This document shows positions 17,727-25,919 of a stretch of DNA of 64,000 nt, in pieces. The stretch is taken from the NCBI RefSeq assembly GCF_020400605.1, contig NZ_JAINRD010000020.1:62001-126000 (forward strand). Direction: 5' to 3'. The stretch is from Streptomyces aculeolatus. Lineage in GTDB: Bacteria > Actinomycetota > Actinomycetes > Streptomycetales > Streptomycetaceae. Position 1 is the stretch's first letter. Every line of letters begins with the position of its first letter. The notes beneath the pieces are model-generated. The model saw only the letters and a list, made by a program, of their open reading frames with translations, was not told the DNA's origin and made no database searches. Made by a program: the position numbers and the translations under genes.

Positions 17727-18731
17727 TCAGGCGTCCGCCCCGGCCGCCCGTACGATGATCTTGCCCTGGTTCTCGCCGCGGAGCATCCCGAGGAACCCGT
17801 CGACGATGCCGCCGAAGCCGTCGACCACGGTCTCGTCCAGGGCGACGCGCCCGCTCTGCAGGTGCGGCACCACGAACTCGTACAACTCCTCCTGCACATG
17901 GCCGTGGTTGCGGACCAGGAAGCCCTCCATGCGCAGGCTCTTCTCGACGATGTCGGGGAGGTTGCGCAGCGCGTAGGGGGTGCCGGTGCTGTTGTACTGG
18001 GCGATCGTGCCGATCCGCACGATCCGCCCGTACTCGCGCAGCGACGAGATCGCCGCTTCGAGGTGCTCGCCGCCGACGTTGTCCATGTAGACGTCGATCC
18101 CGCCGGGTGCCGCCCCGGCGAGCAGCCCGGCCACCGGGCCGGCGTGGTAGTCGAAGACCTCGTCGTAGCCGACGTGCCCGGTGAGGTACGCGGCCTTCGC
18201 CGGCCTGCCCACGCTGCCGACGAGCCGGCCCGCGCCCATCAGCCGGGCGAGCCGCCCGGTGGCCGTGCCCACGCCGCCGGCCGCGGCCGAGACGAACACG
18301 TCCTGGCCCTCGCGCAGTTCGGCGACACGGGTGAGACCGACGTAGGCGGTCAGGCCGGTGCCGCCGAGGATGCCCAGGTGCGCGGAGAGCGGTACGCCGT
18401 CGAAGCGGGGCACCGCGTGGGCCTGGTCGGGGGTGACGACGGCATGGGTGCGCCAGCCCTGCCGGTGGAAGACGATCCCGCCCTCGCGGAGCGACGGGTG
18501 GCGGGAGTGCACGACCCGGCCGATCGTGCGGCCCTCCAGCGGCGCGCCGAGCGCGAAGTCCCCGTCCATCATCTCGCGGTGGTAGGGGTCCACCGACCAG
18601 TACAGGTTCTCCACCAGGGCCGTTCCCGGTCCGGGCACCGGTACCGGGGACTCCACGAAGGCGAAGTGGCCGGCGGTGGGGAAGCCGTGGGGGCGGGCGG
18701 TCTGGTGCACGGTCAGCGCGGTCTCGGTCAT
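17727..18731 (-). CDS. NADP-dependent oxidoreductase, CurA/leukotriene B4 dehydrogenase type
   Basis: This 334-residue zinc-independent medium-chain reductase probably reduces the C=C bond of alpha,beta-unsaturated ketones or aldehydes with NADPH. A GroES-like N-terminal domain contains ENLYWSVDPYHREMM. The Rossmann domain has the AAAGGVGTATGRLARLMGA nucleotide-binding motif, and the family signature DVYMDNVGG is present. No Cys/His zinc ligands of alcohol dehydrogenases are seen. ATG at 18731. The divergent LysR gene 101 bp away is the likely regulator. Confidence 0.87.
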   Translation of the reverse strand: MTETALTVHQTARPHGFPTAGHFAFVESPVPVPGPGTALVENLYWSVDPYHREMMDGDFALGAPLEGRTIGRVVHSRHPSLREGGIVFHRQGWRTHAVVTPDQAHAVPRFDGVPLSAHLGILGGTGLTAYVGLTRVAELREGQDVFVSAAAGGVGTATGRLARLMGAGRLVGSVGRPAKAAYLTGHVGYDEVFDYHAGPVAGLLAGAAPGGIDVYMDNVGGEHLEAAISSLREYGRIVRIGTIAQYNSTGTPYALRNLPDIVEKSLRMEGFLVRNHGHVQEELYEFVVPHLQSGRVALDETVVDGFGGIVDGFLGMLRGENQGKIIVRAAGADA

Positions 18732-18832
18732 GGCGGCGACCGTACGGAGGAAATACGGGCGCCGGGGAGTGGGTTGTGCTCATGGTCCGGCACGATCCAT
18801 GAAGAGCCCTCATAGAAGCAGGTGGGACCCCT

Positions 18833-19813
18833 ATGGCAGGTGCAGCCCCGCGAGCGTCCGCATCCGGTGCGGCTGCCGCCGCCGACCTCGCCCCGCGCGA
18901 GCTGCGCATCCTCGTGGCCGTCGAGCGCGAGCGCGGGTTCTCGGCGGCGGCCGAGGCCCTCGGACTGACCCAGTCCGCGGTCTCGCACTCCATCCGCGGG
19001 ACGGAACGCAAGGTCGGCGCCGTCCTCTTCGAACGGGGCCGCAAGGGCGCGACGCCGACCGCGGCCGGTGCCGCCGCTGCCGCCCACGCCCGCAGGGTGC
19101 TGCGGCTCCTGGAGACCCTGGCCGCGGAGGCCCGCGGCGCCGGCACCGGCACGGTCGCCGGCCCGCTGCGCATCGCCGCCTTCCGCAGCGCCGCCCTCCA
19201 CCTGCTGCCGACCGTCCTGGAGCGCCTCGCCGCCCGCTGCCCCGGCATCGAACCGGAGGTGTACGTCGTCCGAGAGCTGGGCGCGGGCACCGCCGGCGAG
19301 GTCGCCGAAGGGCGCGCGGACGTGGCCGTCGCCACGGTCGGCGCCTCCTCGCAGACGCCCGCCGGCCTCGTCGGCGGCGTACTCGTCGAGGAGCCCTACT
19401 CGCTGGTGCACCCGGCCGGCCACCCCGCCCCGCGCTCCCTGCCGCTGGTGGACTGGCACGAGAACTGCGGCTCCTACACCCGCAGGTGGTGGGCGCGGCA
19501 GGACTGGATCCCGAAGGCGACCGTCCTGACCGAGGACGACGGAGCGGTGCTCTCCATGGTGAGCAGGGGCCTGGGCATGGCGATCATGCCCGCGCTCTCG
19601 CTGCACGACGCGCCGGACGGCATCGCGGTCACCGATCTCGGCCCCGGCCGCCCGACCCGCTCCGTGGGCTACTTCACCACCCCGGAACTGGCCGCCGGCG
19701 CCGCTGTACGCGCCCTGATCCGCGAACTCAGAGCGGCGTCCGGCACCGGCTCCGTACCCGGGCCGGCACCGGTCCGGGACGGGTCCGGCAGCGGAAGCCG
19801 GGAAACCGGCTAG
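18833..19813 (+). CDS. LysR-family transcriptional regulator
   Basis: This 326-residue protein has an N-terminal winged HTH (RELRILVAVERERGFSAAAE, then LGLTQSAVSHSIRG) and a LysR substrate-binding domain (about 105-300). The Ala/Ser-rich first 20 residues precede the HTH, and the Gly/Ser/Pro tail is low complexity. ATG at 18833. It is divergent from the CurA-type reductase, the standard arrangement for a LysR regulator and its target. The inducer is unknown. Its 3' end overlaps the convergent lactonase-like gene by 4 bp. Confidence 0.87.
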   Translation: MAGAAPRASASGAAAAADLAPRELRILVAVERERGFSAAAEALGLTQSAVSHSIRGTERKVGAVLFERGRKGATPTAAGAAAAAHARRVLRLLETLAAEARGAGTGTVAGPLRIAAFRSAALHLLPTVLERLAARCPGIEPEVYVVRELGAGTAGEVAEGRADVAVATVGASSQTPAGLVGGVLVEEPYSLVHPAGHPAPRSLPLVDWHENCGSYTRRWWARQDWIPKATVLTEDDGAVLSMVSRGLGMAIMPALSLHDAPDGIAVTDLGPGRPTRSVGYFTTPELAAGAAVRALIRELRAASGTGSVPGPAPVRDGSGSGSRETG

Positions 19814-21075
19814 GGCAGTACGCCGCCGAAGGCCACGCAGGCCGGGCTCGGCGCGGCGGCGGTGGCGCCGGTGCGGCGCAGGGCGCCGGCGCGGGTGACG
19901 CGGAACGACACCACGTCGTCGCTGTTCTGGTTCGCCACCAGCAGCACGTCGCCGGCCGGGGAGAGGGCGAAGTGCCGCGGCCACGCGCCGCCGGTCGACG
20001 TGGTCTCCCGCAGGTCCAGCCGCCCGTCGGCGCCCACGGCGAACCGGGCGATGCTGTCGTGCCCGCGGTTCGACACGTACACCGTCCGGCCGTCGGGGTG
20101 CACGGCGACCTCGGCGCAGTAGCTCTCGCCGGTGAAGCCGCGCGGCAGCGTGCCGAGGGTCTGCAGCCAGCGGAACGTGCCGCGCTCCGGGTCGTACGTG
20201 AAGGCCGTCACCGACGACGTCAGCTCGTTGACGACGTAGACGAACCGCCCGCTCGGGTGGAACGCCAGGTGGCGGGTGCCCGAGCCGGAGGCGACCTGCA
20301 TGAACGGCAGCGGGTTCGGCGTCAGCTTCCCGGCCTCGGCGTCCAGCTTCCACGCCCAGACGCGGTCGGTACCCAGGTCGGCGCCGAAGACGTGGCCGAA
20401 CGCCGGGTCGAAGGCGACCTGGTGCGGGTGCGGGCCGCTCTGCCGCTCCGGGTCGGGGCCCGTGCCGGTGACGGTGACGGTGTCCGAGACCGGCGAGGGC
20501 GTGCCGTCCGCGCCGAGCGGGACGACGGCGAAGGTGGCGCCGCCGTAGTTGGCCACGATCAGGTGGTCGCCGCTTTCGTCGAGCGCGCCGTGCGCGGGGA
20601 CGCCGGGCACGGGCTGGTCGCCGGTGCGGGTCAGCTCGCCGGTGGCGGTGTCGATGGCGTACGAGACGACGCCGCCGCCCTTCTGCCCGTTCCAGGTGCT
20701 CACCTCGCAGACGGCGTAGAGCACGGGCAGCCGCGGATGGACCGCCAGCCACGAGGGGTTGGCGACGCCGGGCACTTCCTGGATCGTGGTGAGGCGCCCG
20801 TCGCCGGCCATGCGGAACGCGGCGAGTCCGGCGGGGGCGCCGGGGCCGCCGGCGTAGCCGCCGACGTAGACGGCGCGGGGGCCGCGGGCTGCCGCCGCGG
20901 CGGAGGCGGGCGCCGCGGCCGCGGGTGCGGCCGACGCGGGCGAGGCGGAGCCCAGCGCGGGAACGACGCCCGCCAGCGCCGCGGCGCCGAAGACCGGCAG
21001 CATCTGGCGCCGGCTCGGTCCTGTGGGGCCCTCGGGGGCGGGTGCGGAGTCGGGGGGCGGGGCGGAGGCGTGCAA
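19810..21075 (-). CDS. Secreted lactonase-family beta-propeller protein
   Basis: This 421-residue protein is related to cytosolic 6-phosphogluconolactonase YbhE/Pgl. Here it has a Tat-like signal (SRRQMLPVFGAAALAGVV, about residues 21-38) and an Ala-rich cleavage region, so it acts outside the cytoplasm. The propeller blades show repeated motifs such as YVGGYAGG, GHVFGADLGTD, GRFVYVVNELTSSV and VYVSNRGHDSIA. Because it is exported, a role in the pentose phosphate pathway is unlikely; a sugar-lactone or other scaffold function is possible. TTG start at 21075 follows AAAGGAG. It converges on the LysR gene with a 4-bp overlap. Confidence 0.8.
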   Translation of the reverse strand: MHASAPPPDSAPAPEGPTGPSRRQMLPVFGAAALAGVVPALGSASPASAAPAAAAPASAAAAARGPRAVYVGGYAGGPGAPAGLAAFRMAGDGRLTTIQEVPGVANPSWLAVHPRLPVLYAVCEVSTWNGQKGGGVVSYAIDTATGELTRTGDQPVPGVPAHGALDESGDHLIVANYGGATFAVVPLGADGTPSPVSDTVTVTGTGPDPERQSGPHPHQVAFDPAFGHVFGADLGTDRVWAWKLDAEAGKLTPNPLPFMQVASGSGTRHLAFHPSGRFVYVVNELTSSVTAFTYDPERGTFRWLQTLGTLPRGFTGESYCAEVAVHPDGRTVYVSNRGHDSIARFAVGADGRLDLRETTSTGGAWPRHFALSPAGDVLLVANQNSDDVVSFRVTRAGALRRTGATAAAPSPACVAFGGVLP

Positions 21076-21449
21076 GGCGGTGCTCCTTTCGTGGCGGGAC
21101 GGTCACCGTTGGAGCGGGACGGCCGGGGCGCAGGGTGGCACGGTACGTGAGCCGGCTCGATACGCGGCTGAGCGCGGTGTGCGTACCGGGGCGCGGCCCG
21201 TGCGGCGGCGGTGGCGCGTGGGTCGGTGGTGGCGCGTGCAGCGGTGGTGCGTGGAGCGGTGGTGGTGCGTGGGGCGGCCGCCGCGGGTGAACCGGTCGCG
21301 GTGCGTGCACCGTTCGCGGCCCGTGGCCCTTCGGCCGTACGCCACCAGCATCCCGGCACGGCCGCTCCCCGTCGACGGCGCGTGCCGCCCGGCCCGGGAT
21401 CCCCGGTGCCCCGGGCCGGCGGCGCGCGCCTCGGCCGCCTGCCGGCGGG
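21076..21449. other. Intergenic region with GT-rich simple sequence
   Basis: This is the leader of the lactonase-like gene and lies downstream of the BBE oxidase. From about 21195 to 21285 the plus strand is a run of degenerate GGTGGTGCGTGG-type units (a low-complexity minisatellite-like patch). No gene is supported. The start-proximal part holds the ribosome site for the TTG at 21075. Confidence 0.5.
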
Positions 21450-23087
21450 CTACTCGGGCAGCCGCACGGACTGGGCGTGCCGGAAGACGTTCCCCGGGTC
21501 GTAGGCGGCCTTGACCTGCTGCAGCCGGGGGTAGCCCTGCTTGTAGTAGAGGTCGTGCCAGGGGGTGTCCGACGTGTTCCACTCCGGGTCGCTGAGGTCG
21601 ATGTCCGGGTAGTTGATGTAGCAGCCGTCGTTGACCTCGTTGGGGACGGGGACGCCGCCGGTGTCCGCGTACACGTCGCGGTACATGTTCCGGATCCAGG
21701 AGAGCTTCGCCGCCTCCTCGGCGTCCTCGCTCCAGTACGCCTGGTACTGGAGCTTGAGGATCGAGTCCCGCTGCGGCGCCGCGGTCGCGTCCGTGCCGAC
21801 CGCGTTGACCTGCGCACCGTACGAGTCGATCGACACGAGCGCGCTGCGCTGGTCGGTCTCGGTGAGGTTCTTGTACATGGCGGATATCTGCTCTTCCGGG
21901 AACGCCTGCCGCAGGTACGCCGACTTGTAGTCGCCGCGCCCGCCCCAGCCGGACCCGCCGAGCTGGCGGGTGGCGACCAGCCACGGGCGCGCCTGCGGCG
22001 CGAACAGCTCGGGCATCGCCCGCATCTCGTTCGTCGACAGCGTCGTCGGCTGCGCGTCGCCCATGTGGCCGCCGATCTCGGCGAGGAAGTCGTCGAGCCT
22101 GCCCGCGGCGCCGGGCTGGGTGGCGTCGATCTGGGTGGTCATCGAGATGGAGCCGCTGGCCTTGGTGCTGCAGACGAGCATGCTGAACATCCCGGCGTAC
22201 GGATTGCCGGGTTCGCTGTACTCCGCGTAGAAGTTGCTGTAGTTGCGCAGCAGGGTGCGGAAGCGGTCCTCGGTGATGGTGTTCCAGGACCACGACTGCT
22301 GGTGCACGTACACCTCGCCGGGCGGCTGCGGCAACTGCTTCTCCGGCGCCAGCCGCTCGGTGCCCGGGGCGCGCAGGAAGTAGCGGGTGACAATGCCGAA
22401 GTTGCCGCCGCCACCGCCGGTGTGCGCCCACCACAGGTCGTGGTGCGGGTCGTTCTTGTCGCTGGTCGCCACGATGGCGCGGGCCTTGCCCGCGGCGTTC
22501 ACGACGACGACCTCGACGGCGTGGATGTAGTCGCTCGTCAGCCCGAACTGCCGGGACAGCAGCCCGAAACCGCCGCCCTGGATATGGCCGCCGGCGCCGA
22601 CGGAGGAACACGAACCGCCGGGGATCGTCACCCCCCAGCGCCGATAGAGCTCCATATAGACCTCCATCAGCGTGCAGCCCGGCTCGATGACGAAGGCGCG
22701 CCTCTTCTGGTCGTACGAGATGTCGTTCATCGCCGACAGGTCGATGACGACCTGGGTGTCGGAGTGGTAGACGAATGCCTCGTAGCAGTGGCCGCCGCTG
22801 CGTACGGCGACGCGCTTTCCGGCGCGTACGGCCTCCTCCACCGCGGCCACCACCTGCTCGGTCTCCGTGGCCACCCGGATGGCGTCGGGCCGGGCGCGCC
22901 AGCGGCCGTTGCTGCCGGAGACGAAGTCGGGATAGCGGGCGTCGGCGGGCGTGATGGTCGAGGCGGGGACGTCGCGGGTGGCGGCTCCGGCCGAGGTCGC
23001 GGCGGCGAGTTGGCCGGTGCCGAGGGCGGCGGCACCGCCTACGGCGGCGCTTGAAAGAAGTACTTTCCGGCGTGAGACGTTGTCCAT
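21450..23087 (-). CDS. Secreted FAD-dependent oxidase, BBE-like with bicovalent flavin
   Basis: This 545-residue oxidoreductase has a twin-arginine signal (SRRKVLLSSAAVGG) and an Ala-rich signal peptide to about residue 37. The FAD-binding type-4 domain carries His100 in RSGGHCYEAF and Cys160 in GGSCSSVGAGGHIQGGG. The 60-residue spacing equals that of the His/Cys pair binding FAD bicovalently in glucooligosaccharide oxidase and berberine bridge enzyme. The C-terminal BBE domain ends YPRLQQVKAAYDPGNVFR. It probably oxidises a sugar or secondary metabolite with O2. ATG at 23087. FAD is probably loaded before Tat export. Confidence 0.88.
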   Translation of the reverse strand: MDNVSRRKVLLSSAAVGGAAALGTGQLAAATSAGAATRDVPASTITPADARYPDFVSGSNGRWRARPDAIRVATETEQVVAAVEEAVRAGKRVAVRSGGHCYEAFVYHSDTQVVIDLSAMNDISYDQKRRAFVIEPGCTLMEVYMELYRRWGVTIPGGSCSSVGAGGHIQGGGFGLLSRQFGLTSDYIHAVEVVVVNAAGKARAIVATSDKNDPHHDLWWAHTGGGGGNFGIVTRYFLRAPGTERLAPEKQLPQPPGEVYVHQQSWSWNTITEDRFRTLLRNYSNFYAEYSEPGNPYAGMFSMLVCSTKASGSISMTTQIDATQPGAAGRLDDFLAEIGGHMGDAQPTTLSTNEMRAMPELFAPQARPWLVATRQLGGSGWGGRGDYKSAYLRQAFPEEQISAMYKNLTETDQRSALVSIDSYGAQVNAVGTDATAAPQRDSILKLQYQAYWSEDAEEAAKLSWIRNMYRDVYADTGGVPVPNEVNDGCYINYPDIDLSDPEWNTSDTPWHDLYYKQGYPRLQQVKAAYDPGNVFRHAQSVRLPE

Positions 23088-23414
23088 GAGGAAACTCCCG
23101 TCGGCGCAGAGGGAAAATGGGCAGCACAAAGTCCGGCGGCACGCATTTGCGTAGGCAGAAGAATTTCGTCGGGGCGGCGCTCGATGCGGGAAGATGTTAA
23201 TCCGGGGTGGCCGGGACGTAAATCCCGGTTTGGGAATGCCCGTATCCAATTCCCTGATACTCGGCGGGAGTTGGGCCGCCGCCGCGGGGCTGCTGTGGGC
23301 CGTTGCGCGGGGCGCAGCCAACGGAATGTAACAGACCGCCCGGGAGAACACCGGCGCGGAAGGACTGCTTCGGGCCGCGGGGCGGCGCGCGGCGCAGTGT
23401 GGGATGTGCGGGAA
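23088..23414. other. Intergenic region upstream of the BBE oxidase
   Basis: This 327-bp gap holds the promoter region of the BBE gene; the part at 23095-23250 is less GC-rich than the rest. A short hairpin CCGGGA-CGTAAA-TCCCGG lies at 23211-23228. No clear -35/-10 pair could be fixed and no additional gene is supported. Confidence 0.45.
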
Positions 23415-24686
23415 TCAGACGTCGCGTTCTGCGGCGGCGGGGATTGCCGCGGTCCTCAGCGCGGTGGCCGCGAGTGCGGCGGCGGTGGCGGCGGCGAGGG
23501 GTACGGCGTACGCGGCGGCCGGCGTGCCGGCGGCCCAGCCGCCCGCGGCCCAGCCGCCGGTGGCGGAGCCGGCGGCGATGCCGGCGAGGAGGGCGGTGAC
23601 GGCGAGGGTCATGCCCTCGTTGAGGCGCCCGGCGGGGATGCGGGACTGCACCAGCGACATGCCGGTGATCATCGTCGGGGCGGTGGCCATGCCGGCGGCG
23701 AGGAGGGCGGGCGCGAGGAGGGCGAGGCGGCCGGTGGCGGCGGCGAGGAGCGGCAGGAGCATGAGGGCGGCCATGGCCGCGACGCAGCGGCGGAAGACGG
23801 GTTCGGGGGTGGTGTCCCGGGGCCGCCGCGCCCCGTAGGCGAGGCCGGCCAGGCACGAGCCGGCGGCCAGCAGCGCGAGGATGCCGCCCGCGGCGGCGGG
23901 CCGGCCGAGGCGGTCCGCGTACGCGATCGTGACGACCTCCATCGACCCGAACACCGCGCCCGCGCAGCCGAACGCCGCCAGCAGCGGCGGGAACCCTGGC
24001 AGCCGCAGCGGCGACCGCGTCCGCTCGCCCGGCGCCCGCGGCCGGGGCGGCGGTTCGGTGGCGCGCTGGGCGGCGAAGAGGAGGATGCCGGTGACGAGGA
24101 GCACGGCGCCGGCGACCGTGCCCGCCTCGGGGAAGGCGGCGGTGCAGAGCAGGGCGGCGAGGACGGGGCCGGTCATGAAGCACAGCTCGTCGGCGGCCTG
24201 TTCGAAGGAGTTGGCGGTGTGCAGGGCGGCGGCGTCGCCGGGGGTGCCGGCGTCCGGGCCGCGGAAGGCGTGGGCCCAGCGGGCGCGGGACATGCCGCCG
24301 GTGTTGGGGGTGGTGGCGGTGAGGATGTAGGCGGCGAAGAGCGTCCAGGCCGGGGCGCGGACGTGCACGCAGAGCGCGAGCGCCAGCGAGCCGAGGGCGG
24401 CGATCGCCGCCGCGGGCACGGCGATACGGGCCTGGCCGCGCCGGTCGACGAGGCGGGCGGTGAGCGGCGCGACGACGGCGGTGGCGGCGAGGCCGGCGGC
24501 GGGGACGGCGCCGGCGAGGGCGTACGAGCCGTAGCGCTCGGCGATCATGATGACGGCGCTGACGGAGAACATGCCCATGGGCAGCCGGGCGATGAGGTTG
24601 CCGGCGGTGAACGCGCGGGCGCCGGGGACGGCGAAGAGCCGCCGGTAGGGACGGAGGGCGGCGGCGAGCGGGCGCGGGGAGGGCAT
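23415..24686 (-). CDS. MFS transporter
   Basis: This 423-residue membrane protein has about 12 hydrophobic segments and a charged central loop (EPPPRPRAPGERTRSPLR) between the two six-helix halves. ARLVDRRGQARI matches the conserved loop 2-3 motif of major facilitator exporters. It is probably a drug or metabolite efflux pump; the substrate cannot be read from the sequence. ATG at 24686, with AGGG about 9 bp upstream. It is divergent from the LysR gene at 24771, with only 84 bp between. Confidence 0.85.
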   Translation of the reverse strand: MPSPRPLAAALRPYRRLFAVPGARAFTAGNLIARLPMGMFSVSAVIMIAERYGSYALAGAVPAAGLAATAVVAPLTARLVDRRGQARIAVPAAAIAALGSLALALCVHVRAPAWTLFAAYILTATTPNTGGMSRARWAHAFRGPDAGTPGDAAALHTANSFEQAADELCFMTGPVLAALLCTAAFPEAGTVAGAVLLVTGILLFAAQRATEPPPRPRAPGERTRSPLRLPGFPPLLAAFGCAGAVFGSMEVVTIAYADRLGRPAAAGGILALLAAGSCLAGLAYGARRPRDTTPEPVFRRCVAAMAALMLLPLLAAATGRLALLAPALLAAGMATAPTMITGMSLVQSRIPAGRLNEGMTLAVTALLAGIAAGSATGGWAAGGWAAGTPAAAYAVPLAAATAAALAATALRTAAIPAAAERDV

Positions 24687-24770
24687 GCCGAAAACCCTGG
24701 CCGCAGTCGCCCGCGGGGGTCCAACACCTGATCGCTGGCCATTCACGCGCGTACGTTGTGAAATGGCCGG

Positions 24771-25736
24771 ATGCCGACCGCACCCCGGGATGCCGAGCCG
24801 CGGCTGCTGCGCGCCTTCGCGGCCGTGGCGGACGAACTGCACTTCACCCGCGCCGCGGGCCGCCTGTACGTGGCGCAGCAGGCGCTGAGCCGCGACATCC
24901 GCAGGCTCGAACGCGAACTGGGCGCGGAGCTGTTCGCCCGCACCACCCGCCAGGTGCGGCTGACCGCGGAGGGCGAGCGGCTGCTGCCGTACGCCCGCAG
25001 GGTGCTCGCCGCGTACGACGACCTCGCGGGCGCCGCGGACCCCCGCTCCCGGCCGCTGCTCGTCGACGTCGGCGCGCGCTACAGCACGGGCCAGCGGGTC
25101 CTGGACGCCGCCCGCGCGGCGGCGCCGGACCTGGAACTGGTCGCGCGCTTCCACACCGGGCTGACGGGCGCGGCGGCGGAGATCGCCGCGGGGCGGCTGG
25201 ACGTGTCGTTCGGCCGGGTCGCGGGGCTGCCCCCGCCGGTGCGGGCGGGCCTGGGGCACGAACTGGTGCGGCTGGAGCCGATGGCGGTGCTGCTGCCGTC
25301 GGCGCACCGCCTGGCGGCCCGGCCCGCGGTGCCGCTGGCGGCGCTGGCGGGGGAGACGCTGTACGCGGCCGACGGCAACGCGGCGACGGCGGAGTGGACG
25401 GACCTGGCCCGCGAACTCCTCGGCGAGCACGGCATCCGCCTGGCGGCACCGTTCCCGGAGATCGACGGCGAGGCGGAGTTCGTCCGGCTGGTGCACAAGC
25501 ACGGCTGGTCGGTGCTGGCCACCACGGAGTTCGCCGACATCCCCGCCATGACCCTGCGCCCCCTGACGGACCCGGTCCCGCTCTCCCCGGTCAGCCTGAC
25601 GTGGCGCCGCGGCCTGACCCACCCGGGCCTGGACGCCCTGCGCACGGCGGCAAGGAAGCTGGCCCGGGAGCACGACTGGCTGCACCACCCCGCCGGCGCC
25701 TGGCTCCCGGAGGCAGACCGCGCCCTCTACCCCTGA
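24771..25736 (+). CDS. LysR-family transcriptional regulator
   Basis: This 321-residue protein has an N-terminal HTH (LLRAFAAVADELHFTRAAGR, then LYVAQQALSRDIRRLERELG) and a substrate-binding domain (about 90-300). ATG at 24771; the transcript leader is very short, and an out-of-frame ATG lies 7 bp earlier. It is divergent from the MFS transporter, which it most likely controls together with its own gene. Confidence 0.87.
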   Translation: MPTAPRDAEPRLLRAFAAVADELHFTRAAGRLYVAQQALSRDIRRLERELGAELFARTTRQVRLTAEGERLLPYARRVLAAYDDLAGAADPRSRPLLVDVGARYSTGQRVLDAARAAAPDLELVARFHTGLTGAAAEIAAGRLDVSFGRVAGLPPPVRAGLGHELVRLEPMAVLLPSAHRLAARPAVPLAALAGETLYAADGNAATAEWTDLARELLGEHGIRLAAPFPEIDGEAEFVRLVHKHGWSVLATTEFADIPAMTLRPLTDPVPLSPVSLTWRRGLTHPGLDALRTAARKLAREHDWLHHPAGAWLPEADRALYP

Positions 25737-25919
25737 CCACCGGGCCCGCGTTCGTTGCTCCGACGCCAGGCCGACAGGGCACCCCGCGACGGCATCGCGG
25801 CCGGTCGAGCTGGGCCAGGGCTGACGGGCGTGCTCGACGGTCTGAGTGTGTCGTCGGGGAGCACACCTTCCGGTGTACGTCAGAGAGGCTGGATCTCCTC
25901 GATGGTGAGGACAGCCGTG

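Noticed and set aside
25755..25919. N-terminal extension of HsdR to an upstream start
   Set aside because: The added residues are unlike the family, and the conserved nuclease domain begins after the ATG at 25920; the extension looks like leader DNA.
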